Source: Cydia pomonella
Taxonomy: Eukaryota > Arthropoda > Insecta > Lepidoptera > Tortricidae
Direction: 5' to 3'
Assembly: GCF_033807575.1 (NCBI RefSeq)
Contig: NC_084707.1
Coordinates: 12,138,550 to 12,202,549, forward strand
DNA: 64,000 nt
The translations under genes were made by a program, and so were the position numbers. Every line of letters begins with the position of its first letter. Position 1 is the stretch's first letter. Below the pieces are notes generated by a model. That model saw only the letters and a list, made by a program, of their open reading frames with translations. It was not told where the DNA came from and did no database searches. This document shows, one piece after another, positions 21,811-31,608 of this stretch.

Positions 21811-23894
21811 AGCATTTATTTTTATTTTTTACGATAAACAATTCATTTGGTTATAAATGGATTTCTTATACAAATTCCATTCTGCTATTTAATTCCCCAT
21901 TTTATAAATAACGATACTTGTACCTTAATTATTAATTAAAAGATTTCTTGAGAAATACTGTAGAAGTATGTACTTAGTCATGTTTTTTTGAAATACACAT
22001 GTGTTTTACTTTCCTCGTATTCGAAATGAAAGGCCCCATTTCAGACTCGGACTATTGACTACTACTACTGTAGAGAACTCCTCGACAGAAATGAGTGCGT
22101 TTCATCCCTTGGTTTACAATCTACTATTATTTGTCGGTTGATTGGCAGAATACCTTCTAGCATTAAGTGCACCATTTGTATAGTGCAAGAATATTTGAAA
22201 AACTTATATAACCGTTTTCAAACGACTACTTCGCAAGCATCTTCTGTCAGAAGAACTTAAATAAGGTTCACCATCATGTATATGTACATAATTATATGTA
22301 TTAGTCTATCTTTCATACATTATATAAGTAGTAGTATTTAACTATTTATATATTTTTAATATTATTTGACTTCACTTTTAATTTTTATTATTTGTTATTA
22401 TTTTTTCCTGCACCAACATACACAAATGTCTCTGTTTGACCCAATGGTTGACTGGTAGAGAATGCCTTTTGGCATTAAGTTCGCCATTTGTACATTTTTC
22501 TTTATGTGTGCAATAAAGTTTAAATACATAAAATAAATAAATATAATTATGTTATAGAATAAACCAATCAAAACTTACGAGTACATCATATATCTGGTAG
22601 GTATCCCCTGGGATTTTTGGCTGAACTTCAAAATGAAGAGAAAGTCTCGTCGTCGTGAGCAATAATGTTGTTTAAAGTTAAAGTGATATAATAATGTTGA
22701 TAACTTATTATGCAATGAACTAAGGTGGGACTGTGCAGCTAATGAAGAATTAGTTTTGAAACGCGTTTAGCCATTTTTTTCTAAACACCCAAGGTTATTT
22801 GTATTAGTGCTCCTTACAAAACTTTGTTCACGGTTACCTTTTATTTATTGGGATTATTTTTTTCGCCATGCACTAAGACGCAAAAAGTAATATTACTTTC
22901 CCTTTATATTGAATACACATTACGATAGCGTTTTGAACGCAGCTCTGGTTGGTCAGGCGTCTATTATACACGGAAACTCGTCCGTTTTCGTTTTAATTGG
23001 TCACTAGTCGTTAGGAATCTCACTATGGCGAGCACGTGCGTACGGCTATGTATCAACTTGATTACGTACTCAAAATAATAGACAAAATATGTCTGTAGGC
23101 ATAATTCACGTGGGGTATTATTTATTATTTGATGTACCTATAGGTAAGCATATGTTTCAAGGTAAACACTTGACGTAAACATGTTACAGATTTGAAAAAG
23201 AAAACAATAGAGATATCGTTAAGTGTCTACTTAGATACTGGCAGATAATAAAGCTGTCTTAAAACTTTTACCTAGAACACGAAATGTCTATTTAAATACG
23301 CCATAAACGGGAAAAAGAATAAGAATAAATATTTGTTAGTTCAGGCATTTTAATGTTCTTCCTGCCTAGTACCAGATTTTAAGGCTTTGTAAAAGATATA
23401 AAGCATGTGCGTGACTCGGCAGGCGCCGCGAGGTCGCCCCGCCGTACAATTGTGTAGTCTCTATAAAACTCGACCAGGCGGACGTGACCTCGGAAAACTT
23501 ATTACTCTACCCTGCCATTGTCTGGTTATTTAGGTGGTCGAGGGATGGGGGAGATCAGCAGCAAACTGGTGGGTGAATAAAGTGGCTAATATGAGCAGAG
23601 CACGCGTATGGAAATTACAGTGGAATCAATCACGAACCACCAAAACATGCGCGGCAGTGCGATAACGGACCTACAGATAGTGAAACTATTCATACAATAC
23701 CTAATGGCCCCATGTTTTATTTGTAGATTGCAAAAAACTTACCTACTTATAGGAACTTAAATTTTAAGCTTAAAGCCTACGAGTAATGTATCTCAGACAA
23801 AAATACTAGGAACAATTTCAATTTTAGAGGACGAGAAAACGATTAGGATCAGGCGGTTTTTGTAGTCTTAGGATGGTTAAAGGCAATAGACTCC
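21811..23894. other. AT-rich DNA with one LINE tail
   Basis: Besides the tail at 22436-22545, a short match to the dispersed 'gttccgtagcc' repeat (TTTCATCCCTTGG, near 22099) is the only recognisable item. A GC-richer patch lies at 23410-23560. No gene is seen. Confidence 0.4.
22436..22545 (+). mobile_element. LINE/SINE 3' tail
   Basis: GGTTGACTGGTAGAGAATGC, GGCATTAAGTTCGCCATTTG and GTGCAATAAAGTTTAAATAC end in an AAATAAAT-type tail. It is a sister of 10049-10150 and 60655-60775. The AATAAA near the end is the element's own polyadenylation signal. Confidence 0.75.
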
Positions 23895-23956
23895 GTTTTT
23901 TTAGGGTTCCGTAGCCAAATGGCATAAAACGGAACCCTTATAGTTTCGCCATGTCC

Positions 23957-23987
<31 letters not shown>

Positions 23988-24613
23988 CGAGGCTTTGCTC
24001 CGTGGTCGTTAGTGCTAGAAAGCTGAAATTTGGCATGGATATATGAATCAATAAAGCCGACAAAGTCGTACAATAAAATCTAAAAATTAAATTTTTTTTA
24101 GGGTACCTCCCCTACACTTAAAGTGGGGGTGAAATTTTTTTTTCGCTTCAACCCTAGAGTGTGGGGTATCGTTGGAAAGGTCTTTCAAAACTAATAGGGG
24201 TTTTGCCGAAACATTTTTTGATAAAGTGAATATATTCGGAGATAATCGCTCCGAAAGAAAAAAAAATGTGTCCCCCCCCCTCTAACTTTTGAACCATAGG
24301 TCCAAAAAATATGAAAAAAATCGTGGAAGTAGAGCTTAAGAAAGACATTAAATGAAAACTATAGCGGACATGATCAGTTTAGCTGTTTTTGAGTTATCGC
24401 AAAAAGTTTTCCCTTCATAGTAAAAAGACTTATTTTAATTAGGTACTGATTATGCAAATTTGCCTATTTGTTTAACTCAGGTGAAAGGTACCGTTTCATC
24501 CCTTGGTTAACAATTTACTATACTTTAAGCTCCAGTTTAGCTTATTGTGACGGAAGAGTAACTACGGAACCCTACACTGAGCGTGGCCTGACATGCTCTT
24601 GGCCGGTTTTTTT
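23895..24613 (+). mobile_element. dispersed 'gttccgtagcc' repeat, long copy with (GTCT)n
   Basis: It starts TTTTTTAGGGTTCCGTAGCC, has a CTGT/GTCT microsatellite at about 23956-23986 (also read as TCTGTCTG), and then GCTTTGCTCCGTGGTCGTTA. It ends GACATGCTCTTGGCCGGTTT. The copy at 61422-62053 is nearly colinear. Minus-strand frames across it are artefacts of the repeat. There is no coding capacity I recognise, and the transposition class is uncertain. Confidence 0.8.
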
Positions 24614-25299
24614 AGATTAGAGTTATTCTAACCTCAAAAGTAGTACTTTTTCTTCCAAAATGCTAGGGTTCCTAAGGTATCTAATATTGCGATTTGATTT
24701 TGAAGGAAAAAGTTACTACTTTGGAGGTAATAAAATTTCTAATCTGAAAAAAAAAACGGGGTTAATTAAGAATAAAATATTAACCTGTTACTACTACTCA
24801 GGTACCATCTAGTTAAAATTCAATCATTAATCATCAAGCGAGAGCTGGAAGAAGACAACATTGCAGAAGTTCTATAATTTGAATTTCAACTTCGCTTTAA
24901 GTGTCGTCATAAAATAACTTATTCTCGCAATGAAAAATCCCCTCATATAACGAAAGCCTTCCGCGGACGACTGTACGGGCCTGTAACGTTTTTCTTATGG
25001 TAAGTTGGTTTCTGTAGTCACATTGAACACACATAAAATCAGATAATAAAATACACATCAGAAAATTCAAAATCACTTACGTTTCAGGACGAAGACAACA
25101 TGCGGTGTCCTAGCATGCCAATAAATATGTAAATGTCGAGAATAAAATTTTGCTTTTGAAGGCGGTAGTCGCGATGAGGCCACTTTGATGTGGCCGTTGC
25201 TGTATCTAGCCTACGCAGTATTTCGATATAATTTTATGACGCTGGCTATTCCTTTAGCCATAAAATACACTATTTAGGCAAAATATTAAAAAAAATATT
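24614..25299. other. non-coding DNA
   Basis: Mixed AT-rich sequence with an imperfect inverted pair near 24620-24740 (AGTAGTACTTTTTCTTCC versus GGAAAAAGTTACTACTTT), which may be a small fold-back element. No gene. Confidence 0.4.
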
Positions 25300-25402
25300 T
25301 TTGTGATGATCCGCCTGTTGTCTGCTTCTATCACTAATCAATTGTTTTTCTTTATGCTGTATCTTTTACTGAGGTGTGCCAATAAAGAGTATTCTATCTA
25401 TG
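25300..25402 (+). mobile_element. LINE 3' tail
   Basis: GATGATCCGCCTGTTGTCTG through GTGCCAATAAAGAGTATTCT, ending in TATCTATG, is the typical 3' end of a lepidopteran LINE. A sister tail is at 41745-41863. The coding part is absent. Confidence 0.6.
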
Positions 25403-25604
25403 ATTGAATATGGAATATTATATATACTAACGTACAAGCAAGAAATAGTAGATCCAAAGGATGAAAGGCACTAATTTCAGTCAAGGTAGTTTATCAATAG
25501 TCCGAGACTCATAAGGTGCCTTTCACCCTATATAATTTATGAATATTAGCGTTCTGAGATTAAATTAACATAGCGAAAATAGGTACATGTATTCGAAAGG
25601 AATG

Positions 25605-25974
25605 CCATCAGTACATCATTGATAACTCACCAAGAATAATAGGGGACCTAAGTTGCTCCCTTGAGGAACACCTAGTTGTACTTCACGAAAGACTGAGCAA
25701 TAGTTGGCTTTGGCAAAACTTTTCACTACTCTTTCTATTTTTACTACTTCGTACACTATTTTCTTTGTCAGAAATAGCATTCTATCCATTCAAATTGCTT
25801 TGCAAGGAGTTTGTCATGTGCAACACAATCAAACACCCGGCTTACGTCTAAGAATATTGATAATATTGGTAATATGCTATTCAGACTTTCAGATACATAT
25901 TTAACTAAATCAAACCAAGCCATTTCAGTTGAATACCCTCTTCTGAAGCCATATTGCTCTGTCTGCAGTAGACC
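25605..25974 (-). pseudogene. non-LTR retrotransposon RT fragment (Jockey/CR1-like)
   Basis: Minus-strand frames give QYGFRRGYSTEMAWFDLVK, then FLDVSRVFDCVAHDKLL (RT motif A, where canonical copies have a lysine-alanine before FD) and LGVPQGSNLGPLLF (motif B). The order and spacing are those of a Jockey-type LINE palm domain. In-frame stops and frameshifts break it, and the catalytic YADD region is not found. It abuts a different LINE fragment at about 25974-25982, at a short poly-T run. It cannot make active protein. Confidence 0.75.
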
Positions 25975-25982
25975 CTTTTTTT

Positions 25983-26252
25983 CACAAATCTGGCTTGTTC
26001 TGGCGCAATTTCTCTGGAAAACTATGCTTTCAGTCGCTCGTTTATGATGTGTAACATTATTTTGATAGCGTGTGTTATCAGGGCAATTAGTCGAAAGTTC
26101 CTACACATCTTCATGGAACCCTTTTTATGGAGAGGCGTTAAGACTATGTGAGCCCACTCAGTGGGCCATTTGCCTGTGAGCCAGATCTTGTTGCAGAGGA
26201 TGCAGAAGATTTTAACTCCACGCTCTCCTAATGCTCGTAAGGTTTCAATTGG
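25983..26252 (-). pseudogene. RTE/craft-like LINE RT fragment, distal half (split by BEL/Pao)
   Basis: On the minus strand, after the BEL/Pao boundary, the frame reads PIETLRALGERGVKIF, CNKIWLTGKWPTEWAH, HKKGSMKMCRNFRLIAL and REIAPEQARF. These are the thumb-proximal blocks of LINE RTs whose usual text is a short 'GEWP..W..' and 'KKG...C.N.R.ISLI' series. Its upstream half is at 31609-31985: the text DEIPI there continues here across the insertion. Frameshifts and stops disable it. The five bases ATTGG (26248-26252) are the left copy of the BEL/Pao target duplication. Confidence 0.8.
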
Positions 26253-26633
26253 TGTTACGAAACGTTCAAAAATGCACCCATTTTTGATCCTTGTTCGTTG
26301 TAACGCAACTAATTACGGAGTGTAATAAAAATCATCTTTGTAATTTTTTATATAATTTTAATTTCATTTTATCAAATAATCTCATAGTTAATTAAATTCA
26401 GTTTGCATATTTTGTAATTAAAATATTCATTCAAATGTATAAATTCAATAATGTTTCAAATCTCTGTTCAAATTCTAGCATGGCAATTTTATATTCAAAA
26501 CTTTGACAGTTCACAGAGCTTTTAAAAACTTACGGTTATCGTCCAATCCCCCAACGACTGTTCACTTTGCCACTTTTTGTATTTTTTTGATTTTTTGCAA
26601 TTTGGAATCCATATACGTAATTTGGATTTTACA
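26253..26633 (+). repeat. BEL/Pao 5' LTR
   Basis: It shares TGTTACGAAACGTTCAAAAA and about 325 further bases with the 3' LTR, with only a handful of substitutions. From about 26581 to the end (CCATATACGTAATTTGG then ATTTTACA) the two LTRs differ; the 3' LTR is about 40 bp longer there. Confidence 0.85.
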
Positions 26634-27613
26634 TGGTCCTTACGAAGCCTCTGAATTACGAGAAGGCAAGATTGTGGCATCGAGTCGTGCTCCACATATT
26701 CAACGGTTCCAGTGCAGCCGTGGGTCATCCAGGTTGGCGTAGGGCACATCCAGCTACGTGCAAGTTCCAGAGCTGACACTCATCGCGTCCCAGCAGTCAG
26801 GATCAACGACGAGTGAACAAAGCATCGACGAACACACGGAGCATCCCATTGCAGTGGGAATCCAGCCGTAACCGGAGTTAGTTACGGAATCCAGCCCATC
26901 CAGCACCAACCAGACCAGTTCAGGAGCATCCAGTGGGGAGCAACGGCAACCAACATTCAGATTAAGATCCAGAAGCAGTCTATACAGAAAGAACTAGGAG
27001 AATCACGAAAAAGTAAGATCGTTCCATTTCCTTTTATTCAATCCACATTTCCTTTGTTTTTTTTTTGTTGTAGCTGCACCATCCATATATTTAAACTATA
27101 TCCATACCCATATTCAGTTCAACCATATCCATTATTCATTACTTTTCCATCCAGTGCAGAAAGTAGATTCATTGTCTTCATTGCCATCGTTTGATCAGTA
27201 GCAAGTAGATATTCAAAAGTATTCATTAGCAGTATTCATAATTGTATGCAGATATAACCTCTTAGCACATTCCATATATAACATTTCATTTCACAATTTC
27301 ACTTCAAATCAAACTTAATACCTAACTGTTTATTAATCACAATATTCATTAATTTATCAATTCAATAGTCTAATTCCAAATTAAAACCATTATAACTTCA
27401 CGAGAATACGTTAATCGATCAATTTTTATAGTAAACTGCAGTGTGCCGGGAAGGCGTAAACAAAGTAATTAAGCGATTACATAACTTAGTTGCATCTCGC
27501 GTCTGCATTGCATAAAAGTTAAGCGCCTAGTTGTTTCGCATAGCAGATTCCATTCTAAGATAATTTAAAATTTATTTTGAGTAGTGTCATTAATTAATTT
27601 ATATTATTTCACT
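26634..27613 (+). other. BEL/Pao 5' leader
   Basis: Non-coding stretch between the putative primer-binding site (TGGTCCTTACGAAGC) and the gag ATG. The first 400 bases are GC-richer and CAG/CCA-rich; the rest is CATTC/ATTCA-rich. No splice or regulatory site can be assigned. Confidence 0.6.
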
Positions 27614-27950
27614 ATGTCTTCTGAACAAGATTTTAAGACCCTGAATTACAAGCGTGGGGTTATTAAAAGCAAACTTAATGCCTTTCAGAAGTTCGTTTCG
27701 AATGTAGCAGCCGAGCCGCAATTGAGTGATTTGCAGCTTGCCGAGTTACAGTTAAGATTTGACAATACAGAGCCTTTATACGATGAATTTGATGCATTAC
27801 AGACAGACATCGAGATTTTGTCTGCGTCTGCAAGCGGAGGGGATATCGGAGAGGAGTGGGCTCTCTTCGAGAGGCCTACTTCGCGAGCATGTCGTCTGCG
27901 CAAGTGCTGATTGAAAAGTATTCGAGGCGTAATTTTCCCATCAATGAGTC
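27614..27950 (+). pseudogene. BEL/Pao gag N-terminal remnant
   Basis: The ATG at 27614 opens MSSEQDFKTLNYKRGVIKSK, then helix-forming blocks SDLQLAELQLRFDNTEPLYD and EFDALQTDIE. This matches the DUF1759-like start of Pao Gag (K..RG.IK..L..F; L..LQ.RL...EPL.DEF). A frameshift at about 27850-27862 moves the continuation (REAYFASMSSAQVLIEKY) to another frame. The rest of Gag, including any zinc knuckle, is deleted. Confidence 0.75.
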
Positions 27951-28029
27951 GGAGGTAAGCTCTGCTAATACCGTTGTCAGGGCTGTGTGCCATCATTCAG
28001 ACTTCATGAAATTACAAAAGATCAATTCA

Positions 28030-28305
28030 CTTGAAATACCGTCATATTCAAATACTGACATCCCGAGTTCATGGGAGTCAGATTCAATTAAGTCAGAACA
28101 AAACGTTTGTGAGGAGCAGCCTTTAAAGACTGATCCTGACGAGCAATTCAAACTATCCATGCAGTTCAAGGAGTCGCCTGCGGTTCTGGGGCACTCATTT
28201 CAGCGTACTTCAGCTGCGTTTCTTTCAATAGAGCGTTGCTTAGAAAGCAATCCAGATAGGGGATTCATCGTTGATTTGCCAGAAATGGCAGAACAATCTC
28301 ATGTT
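28030..28305 (+). pseudogene. BEL/Pao pol remnant, pre-RT island
   Basis: IPSSWESDSIKSEQNVCEE, ESPAVLGHSFQRTSAAFLS and IERCLESNPD correspond to the linker between the protease and RT of Pao Pol (family pattern: FWEI..., CE..F, LG.S...A..R...IER.L...P). It shares one open frame with the gag remnant upstream because the gene between them was deleted. It stops before the RT catalytic motifs. Confidence 0.7.
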
Positions 28306-28329
28306 GTCAATCAACAACCAGGAAACACA

Positions 28330-29110
28330 TTCACACGGTCTCTTCCGTTTCACGGTGATGGAAATCTCATTTGTGTGGGGGGAAGACTGAGCAACTACAG
28401 CTACAATTATGAGCCTAGTCATCCAGTGTTGCTCAGTTTAATATTCAAGTTTTGTAACAGCGGGTGGTGATCTGGTCAAGATATCCAGCCAAAATGGTAA
28501 TATTTATGCATTTGAGTGTCTTGAAACGGAAGCAGCGCACCTCGTACTTTATTCAGATTTTAATAAACATGTTCAAATTGCAGCCTTGCGCCGACTCATT
28601 GCGCACCGGGGTAAACCGCAGACAATATTGTTTGATAATGCATCAACGTCATCGCAGGTAACCGAAAGCATCCAGTTTTCTTTCACACCGGTTTCACAGC
28701 ACATGATATATAAAGGGATGTCTACTCTTCTGATTCAAATTCAGGCAATTTCAATCTCGAGGACGCTGACTTCAATGTCAGACGACCCAAATAACCTTTG
28801 TTTCTTAACTCCTTCCCATTTCCTCACAGGGCGATCCACAATTTTTCATGATTTCATGCCGCACATACAGATTGCTGACTCCAGGACTTCATCAATTCAA
28901 TGTTCGTGGAACTCATCAACAGGAGAAATCTTGGACGGCGTTCTGGTTGTCGTGACGGACAAAACTGCCTTCTCTCGGTCGAGTCATCCGAGACATCCAT
29001 GGCAGCAACGGGTCCGCACGCGGAGCACAAAATATACAGTAGAAGATAGGAGGCCACCCGACGGGGTAGTCAACAACCTCTCCCCTCTCGCTGCAGACAC
29101 ACAATTGAAG
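28330..29110 (+). pseudogene. BEL/Pao pol remnant, integrase end
   Basis: RSLPFHGDGNLICVGGRLSN, followed by SHPVLL, is the block upstream of the Pao integrase zinc finger. After a shift near 28465, ALRRLIAHRGKPQTILFDN (28580-28640) is part of the integrase core with its DN pair. DPNNLCFLTPSHFLTGRS (28785-28840) is the conserved integrase C-terminal block (usual form LTP.HFL.GR). A final LSPLAADT precedes the 3' LTR. The zinc finger, first catalytic Asp and final Glu contexts are missing or scrambled by deletions, so no functional integrase is encoded. Confidence 0.75.
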
Positions 29111-29135
29111 TTCTCAGACTTCAAGGCCGGGAGCA

Positions 29136-29334
29136 TGTTACGAAACGTTCAAAAATGCACCCATTTTTGATCCTTGTTCGTTGTAACGCAACTAATTACG
29201 GAGTGTTATTAAAATCATCTTTGTAAATTTTTATATAATTTTAATTTCATGTTATCAAATAATCTCATAGTTAATTATATTCAGTTTGCATATTTTGTAA
29301 TTAAAATATTCATTCAAATGTATAAATTCAATAA
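29136..29334 (+). repeat. BEL/Pao 3' LTR, left part
   Basis: It is colinear with 26253-26455 apart from a few substitutions. It ends in AAATTCAATAA (29324-29334), the left copy of the target duplication of the nested RT element. Confidence 0.9.
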
Positions 29335-31374
29335 ATTATGTTTTAATATCCAAAAACAAAGAAATAAACATACATAATAAAATAAAACTTATTAACAACT
29401 TAAACTAAAGGTAAAAAATTTGGCCCAAATCGCCGTCAATGGGCAAGGTGCCTAGAAGGCTGGCCGTATTTCCCCGCTGTATGGCGATACTTATACGCTG
29501 AGCGAAATAGTGGCCAGCCCTCTGGTCGCCCGAGGCCTCTATTAGGCGCGCCGACAAATCTTTAAAAAGCCGACGCGCACTTGGCCCCCATGGCCCCAAG
29601 GTTTCAACGCCAAACGCCGCAAACATGTAGCTACTTCCTAGTGCTGAATATTTGCGGCGCTTGAGGCTTTCGGCCGAGGATGCCGCAGCGCCAGCGGTAA
29701 CTTTGGTGCTCGGGACATGGGACGGTGCCAGGGTATCAACGCATGTAGCGTCCCACACTAGCGGCCGACCCATGCTCCAAGGCACCAGTGTCATTCCGTC
29801 GGGTCGCTTGCCATCGTCCCTGGCTAGACCGCTGGGCTCAAGTACTGCCGGCACTCTGGCACTAACAAGGGCCCGACGGATAACATCATTGATACTGGCG
29901 TGGCGGGGCATTCTTCCAGCGCTTCGGACGCACGAGAGGCCATGGTGGCCTAGGATGTCCACCATGGCGCCGCATTGACAGCGATGTGGTTGGTTAGTTG
30001 ATGCCCCTGAACGTAAGCTAGCTGCCAGGCGGAAGGTAGTGTCATCCAAAAAAGTGCCAATATTTGGAGAGGGTAATGCCTGCAGCCACAGACCCGACTC
30101 CCACTCCGCAGTCGCAAGGAGACGAGCTCGGTCTGTCGAACTAGTTGACGTATCTAAACGGTTTTTCCGTACTAGTTGACAGAGAGGCTCGTCCCATTGC
30201 TTCTGCGAGCAAGGATTGGCAGGCGGATCCGTGTTGGGGCAGGTTATAGACCAAACGTTCTTGGCCTCGGAGCAGTGTGCGGCCTCCATAGATCCAATGG
30301 AAGAATCTAATATTTTCCCTATGAGGCTCTGAGCACCATGCGCCGAGGACAAGAACGCAGGTAGAGCAACACAGGAAATTTTGCGGATTCCCAGGCCGCC
30401 AAACCTAATAGGTAGGCTAGCCTGGGTCCAAGATCTTTCGTCAAAAGAAATGTTGAAGATAGATGTGAGCGTTTCTATGACTAAAGTATCTAATTTTGAG
30501 ACCAAATTGGGATATTTCCAGAGATGGGTTCCGCGAAGTATATAAGTAAATTTTGGGACGAAAAGGCAATGCTTAATGATCGAATATGCTGAATGTAGAT
30601 TAATTTTTGCCAAACGATGTGATGTTGCTTTGAAATTTAGAATTTTCTCATCGATGAAATTTTCAAAGGATTGATCTAGGACGGGACAACCAAGGAGGTG
30701 AAGTGAATCATTGTTTAGAATTTTGATATCTGGGGCGAGTTGTTTAAAAAGGTTCATTGTATTTTCCTTATCCCGACAAGAATCGGTAATAAAAAGTTCG
30801 CACTTGGAAAAATTAAGTGAGAGGCCAATTTTTTTCATGTCTGTATTAATTTTTTTTAAATCTTCCAGTACGGAAATTACGTCGCCGCCAAGGGTCCCGT
30901 CATCCAAATACCATACGTTTAATTTTGAATTTAGTTCCTTAATGATGGGATGTATAGCGAGGCTGAAAATTGCTGGGCCAAGCGGGTCGCCTTGTTGACA
31001 ACCTACAGAAGAAGCCAGAACGTTGGTTTTATATAATAATTTGGAAGGAGAACTATAACATTGCCAAAGAAATTTATATACTAAAGGAATTTTGTCTTTT
31101 ATTTGAGTCAACAAGGCGCCTCTGTCTACGGAATTAAAGGCATTGCAAACATCCACCTTCAGCAGGATCTCTCCAGCCTTATGCTCGAGGAAAGTTCGTA
31201 CGGCGTGCACGGCGGCTTCACATCCACTTTTGGAGCCGAACCCCAGTTGGACAGGCTGAAGTTCTGGGGTAAGCTTCGAAAGGATGGAGCGGCACGCAAT
31301 CTTGGCAGCAAGGCGTCGGAGCGTGGTGCCAACTGCAATAGGGCGGATGCCGCCGTCTTTTTTGGTAAGAGCAC
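29335..31374 (-). mobile_element. 5'-truncated retroelement with RT and PD-(D/E)xK-like domain
   Basis: A 2040-bp insertion, minus orientation, in the BEL/Pao 3' LTR. AAATTCAATAA occurs on both sides (29324-29334 and 31375-31385) but only once in the 5' LTR, which proves insertion and gives an 11-bp duplication. The 5' end is truncated inside the RT finger region. The 3' untranslated part is about 70 bp (29335-29404) with no poly-A tail. The intact frame inside suggests a younger insertion than the host element. Confidence 0.9.
29405..31372 (-). CDS. reverse transcriptase with C-terminal CxC..H..C and nuclease-like domain (5'-truncated)
   Basis: The frame is open from the insertion edge to the stop, about 655 codons, with no start codon of its own (a GTG at 31208-31210 is just Val). 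Numbering from that Val: finger blocks lie just upstream (KKDGGIRPIAVG); motif A LKVDVCNAFNSVDR has Asp20; motif B is GCQQGDPLGPA (70-80); motif C is YLDDGTLGG with the DD pair 103-104. Next comes an AT-rich thumb region, then a GC-rich C-terminal part with CQC (411-413), GHHGLSC (421-427), KRPDGM (468-473), VWDATCVDT (485-493) and KRRKY (517-521). This CxC..H..C plus PD..D..K order resembles the restriction-like endonuclease domain of R2/R4/NeSL/CRE LINEs. The end block GPWGPSARR...ISIAIQRGN recurs at 62.9-63.2 kb. The clade is not certain. Being truncated, it cannot move alone. Confidence 0.85.
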   Translation of the reverse strand, partial: ALTKKDGGIRPIAVGTTLRRLAAKIACRSILSKLTPELQPVQLGFGSKSGCEAAVHAVRTFLEHKAGEILLKVDVCNAFNSVDRGALLTQIKDKIPLVYKFLWQCYSSPSKLLYKTNVLASSVGCQQGDPLGPAIFSLAIHPIIKELNSKLNVWYLDDGTLGGDVISVLEDLKKINTDMKKIGLSLNFSKCELFITDSCRDKENTMNLFKQLAPDIKILNNDSLHLLGCPVLDQSFENFIDEKILNFKATSHRLAKINLHSAYSIIKHCLFVPKFTYILRGTHLWKYPNLVSKLDTLVIETLTSIFNISFDERSWTQASLPIRFGGLGIRKISCVALPAFLSSAHGAQSLIGKILDSSIGSMEAAHCSEAKNVWSITCPNTDPPANPCSQKQWDEPLCQLVRKNRLDTSTSSTDRARLLATAEWESGLWLQALPSPNIGTFLDDTTFRLAASLRSGASTNQPHRCQCGAMVDILGHHGLSCVRSAGRMPRHASINDVIRRALVSARVPAVLEPSGLARDDGKRPDGMTLVPWSMGRPLVWDATCVDTLAPSHVPSTKVTAGAAASSAESLKRRKYSALGSSYMFAAFGVETLGPWGPSARRLFKDLSARLIEASGDQRAGHYFAQRISIAIQRGNTASLLGTLPIDGDLGQIFYL

Positions 31375-31385
31375 AAATTCAATAA

Positions 31386-31608
31386 TGTTTCAAATCTCTG
31401 TTCAAATTCTAGCATGGCAATTTTATATTCAAAACTTTGACAGTTCACAGAGCTTTTAAAAACTTACGGTTATCGTCCAATCCCCCAACGACTATTCACT
31501 TTGTCACCTTTTGTATTTTGTAATTTTGGAAGTAAACCAGCGTCTATACTATACAGTCCACTCTTATTTATCACCTCGACAACACCTGAGACCAGCGAAG
31601 ATTTTACA
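31386..31608 (+). repeat. BEL/Pao 3' LTR, right part
   Basis: TGTTTCAAATCTCTGTTCAA to CAATCCCCCAACGACTATTC parallels the 5' LTR. From about 31516 on it carries about 93 bases (AAGTAAACCAGCGTCTATAC, CACCTCGACAACACCTGAG) that the 5' LTR lacks, before converging on ATTTTACA. ATTGG follows at 31609. Confidence 0.85.

Larger units (their letters stand above)
26253..31608 (+). mobile_element. BEL/Pao LTR retrotransposon, internally deleted, split by a nested element
   Basis: It begins TGTTACGAAACG and ends ATTTTACA, flanked by ATTGG at 26248-26252 and 31609-31613, a 5-bp duplication typical of LTR integration. LTRs are at 26253-26633 and 29136-29334 plus 31386-31608. TGGTCCTTACG just after the 5' LTR is the probable primer-binding site. 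The internal region is only about 2.5 kb and keeps a gag start, a pre-RT island and the integrase end of pol. Protease and the RT and RNase H catalytic core are missing. It is a non-autonomous relic. Confidence 0.9.
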
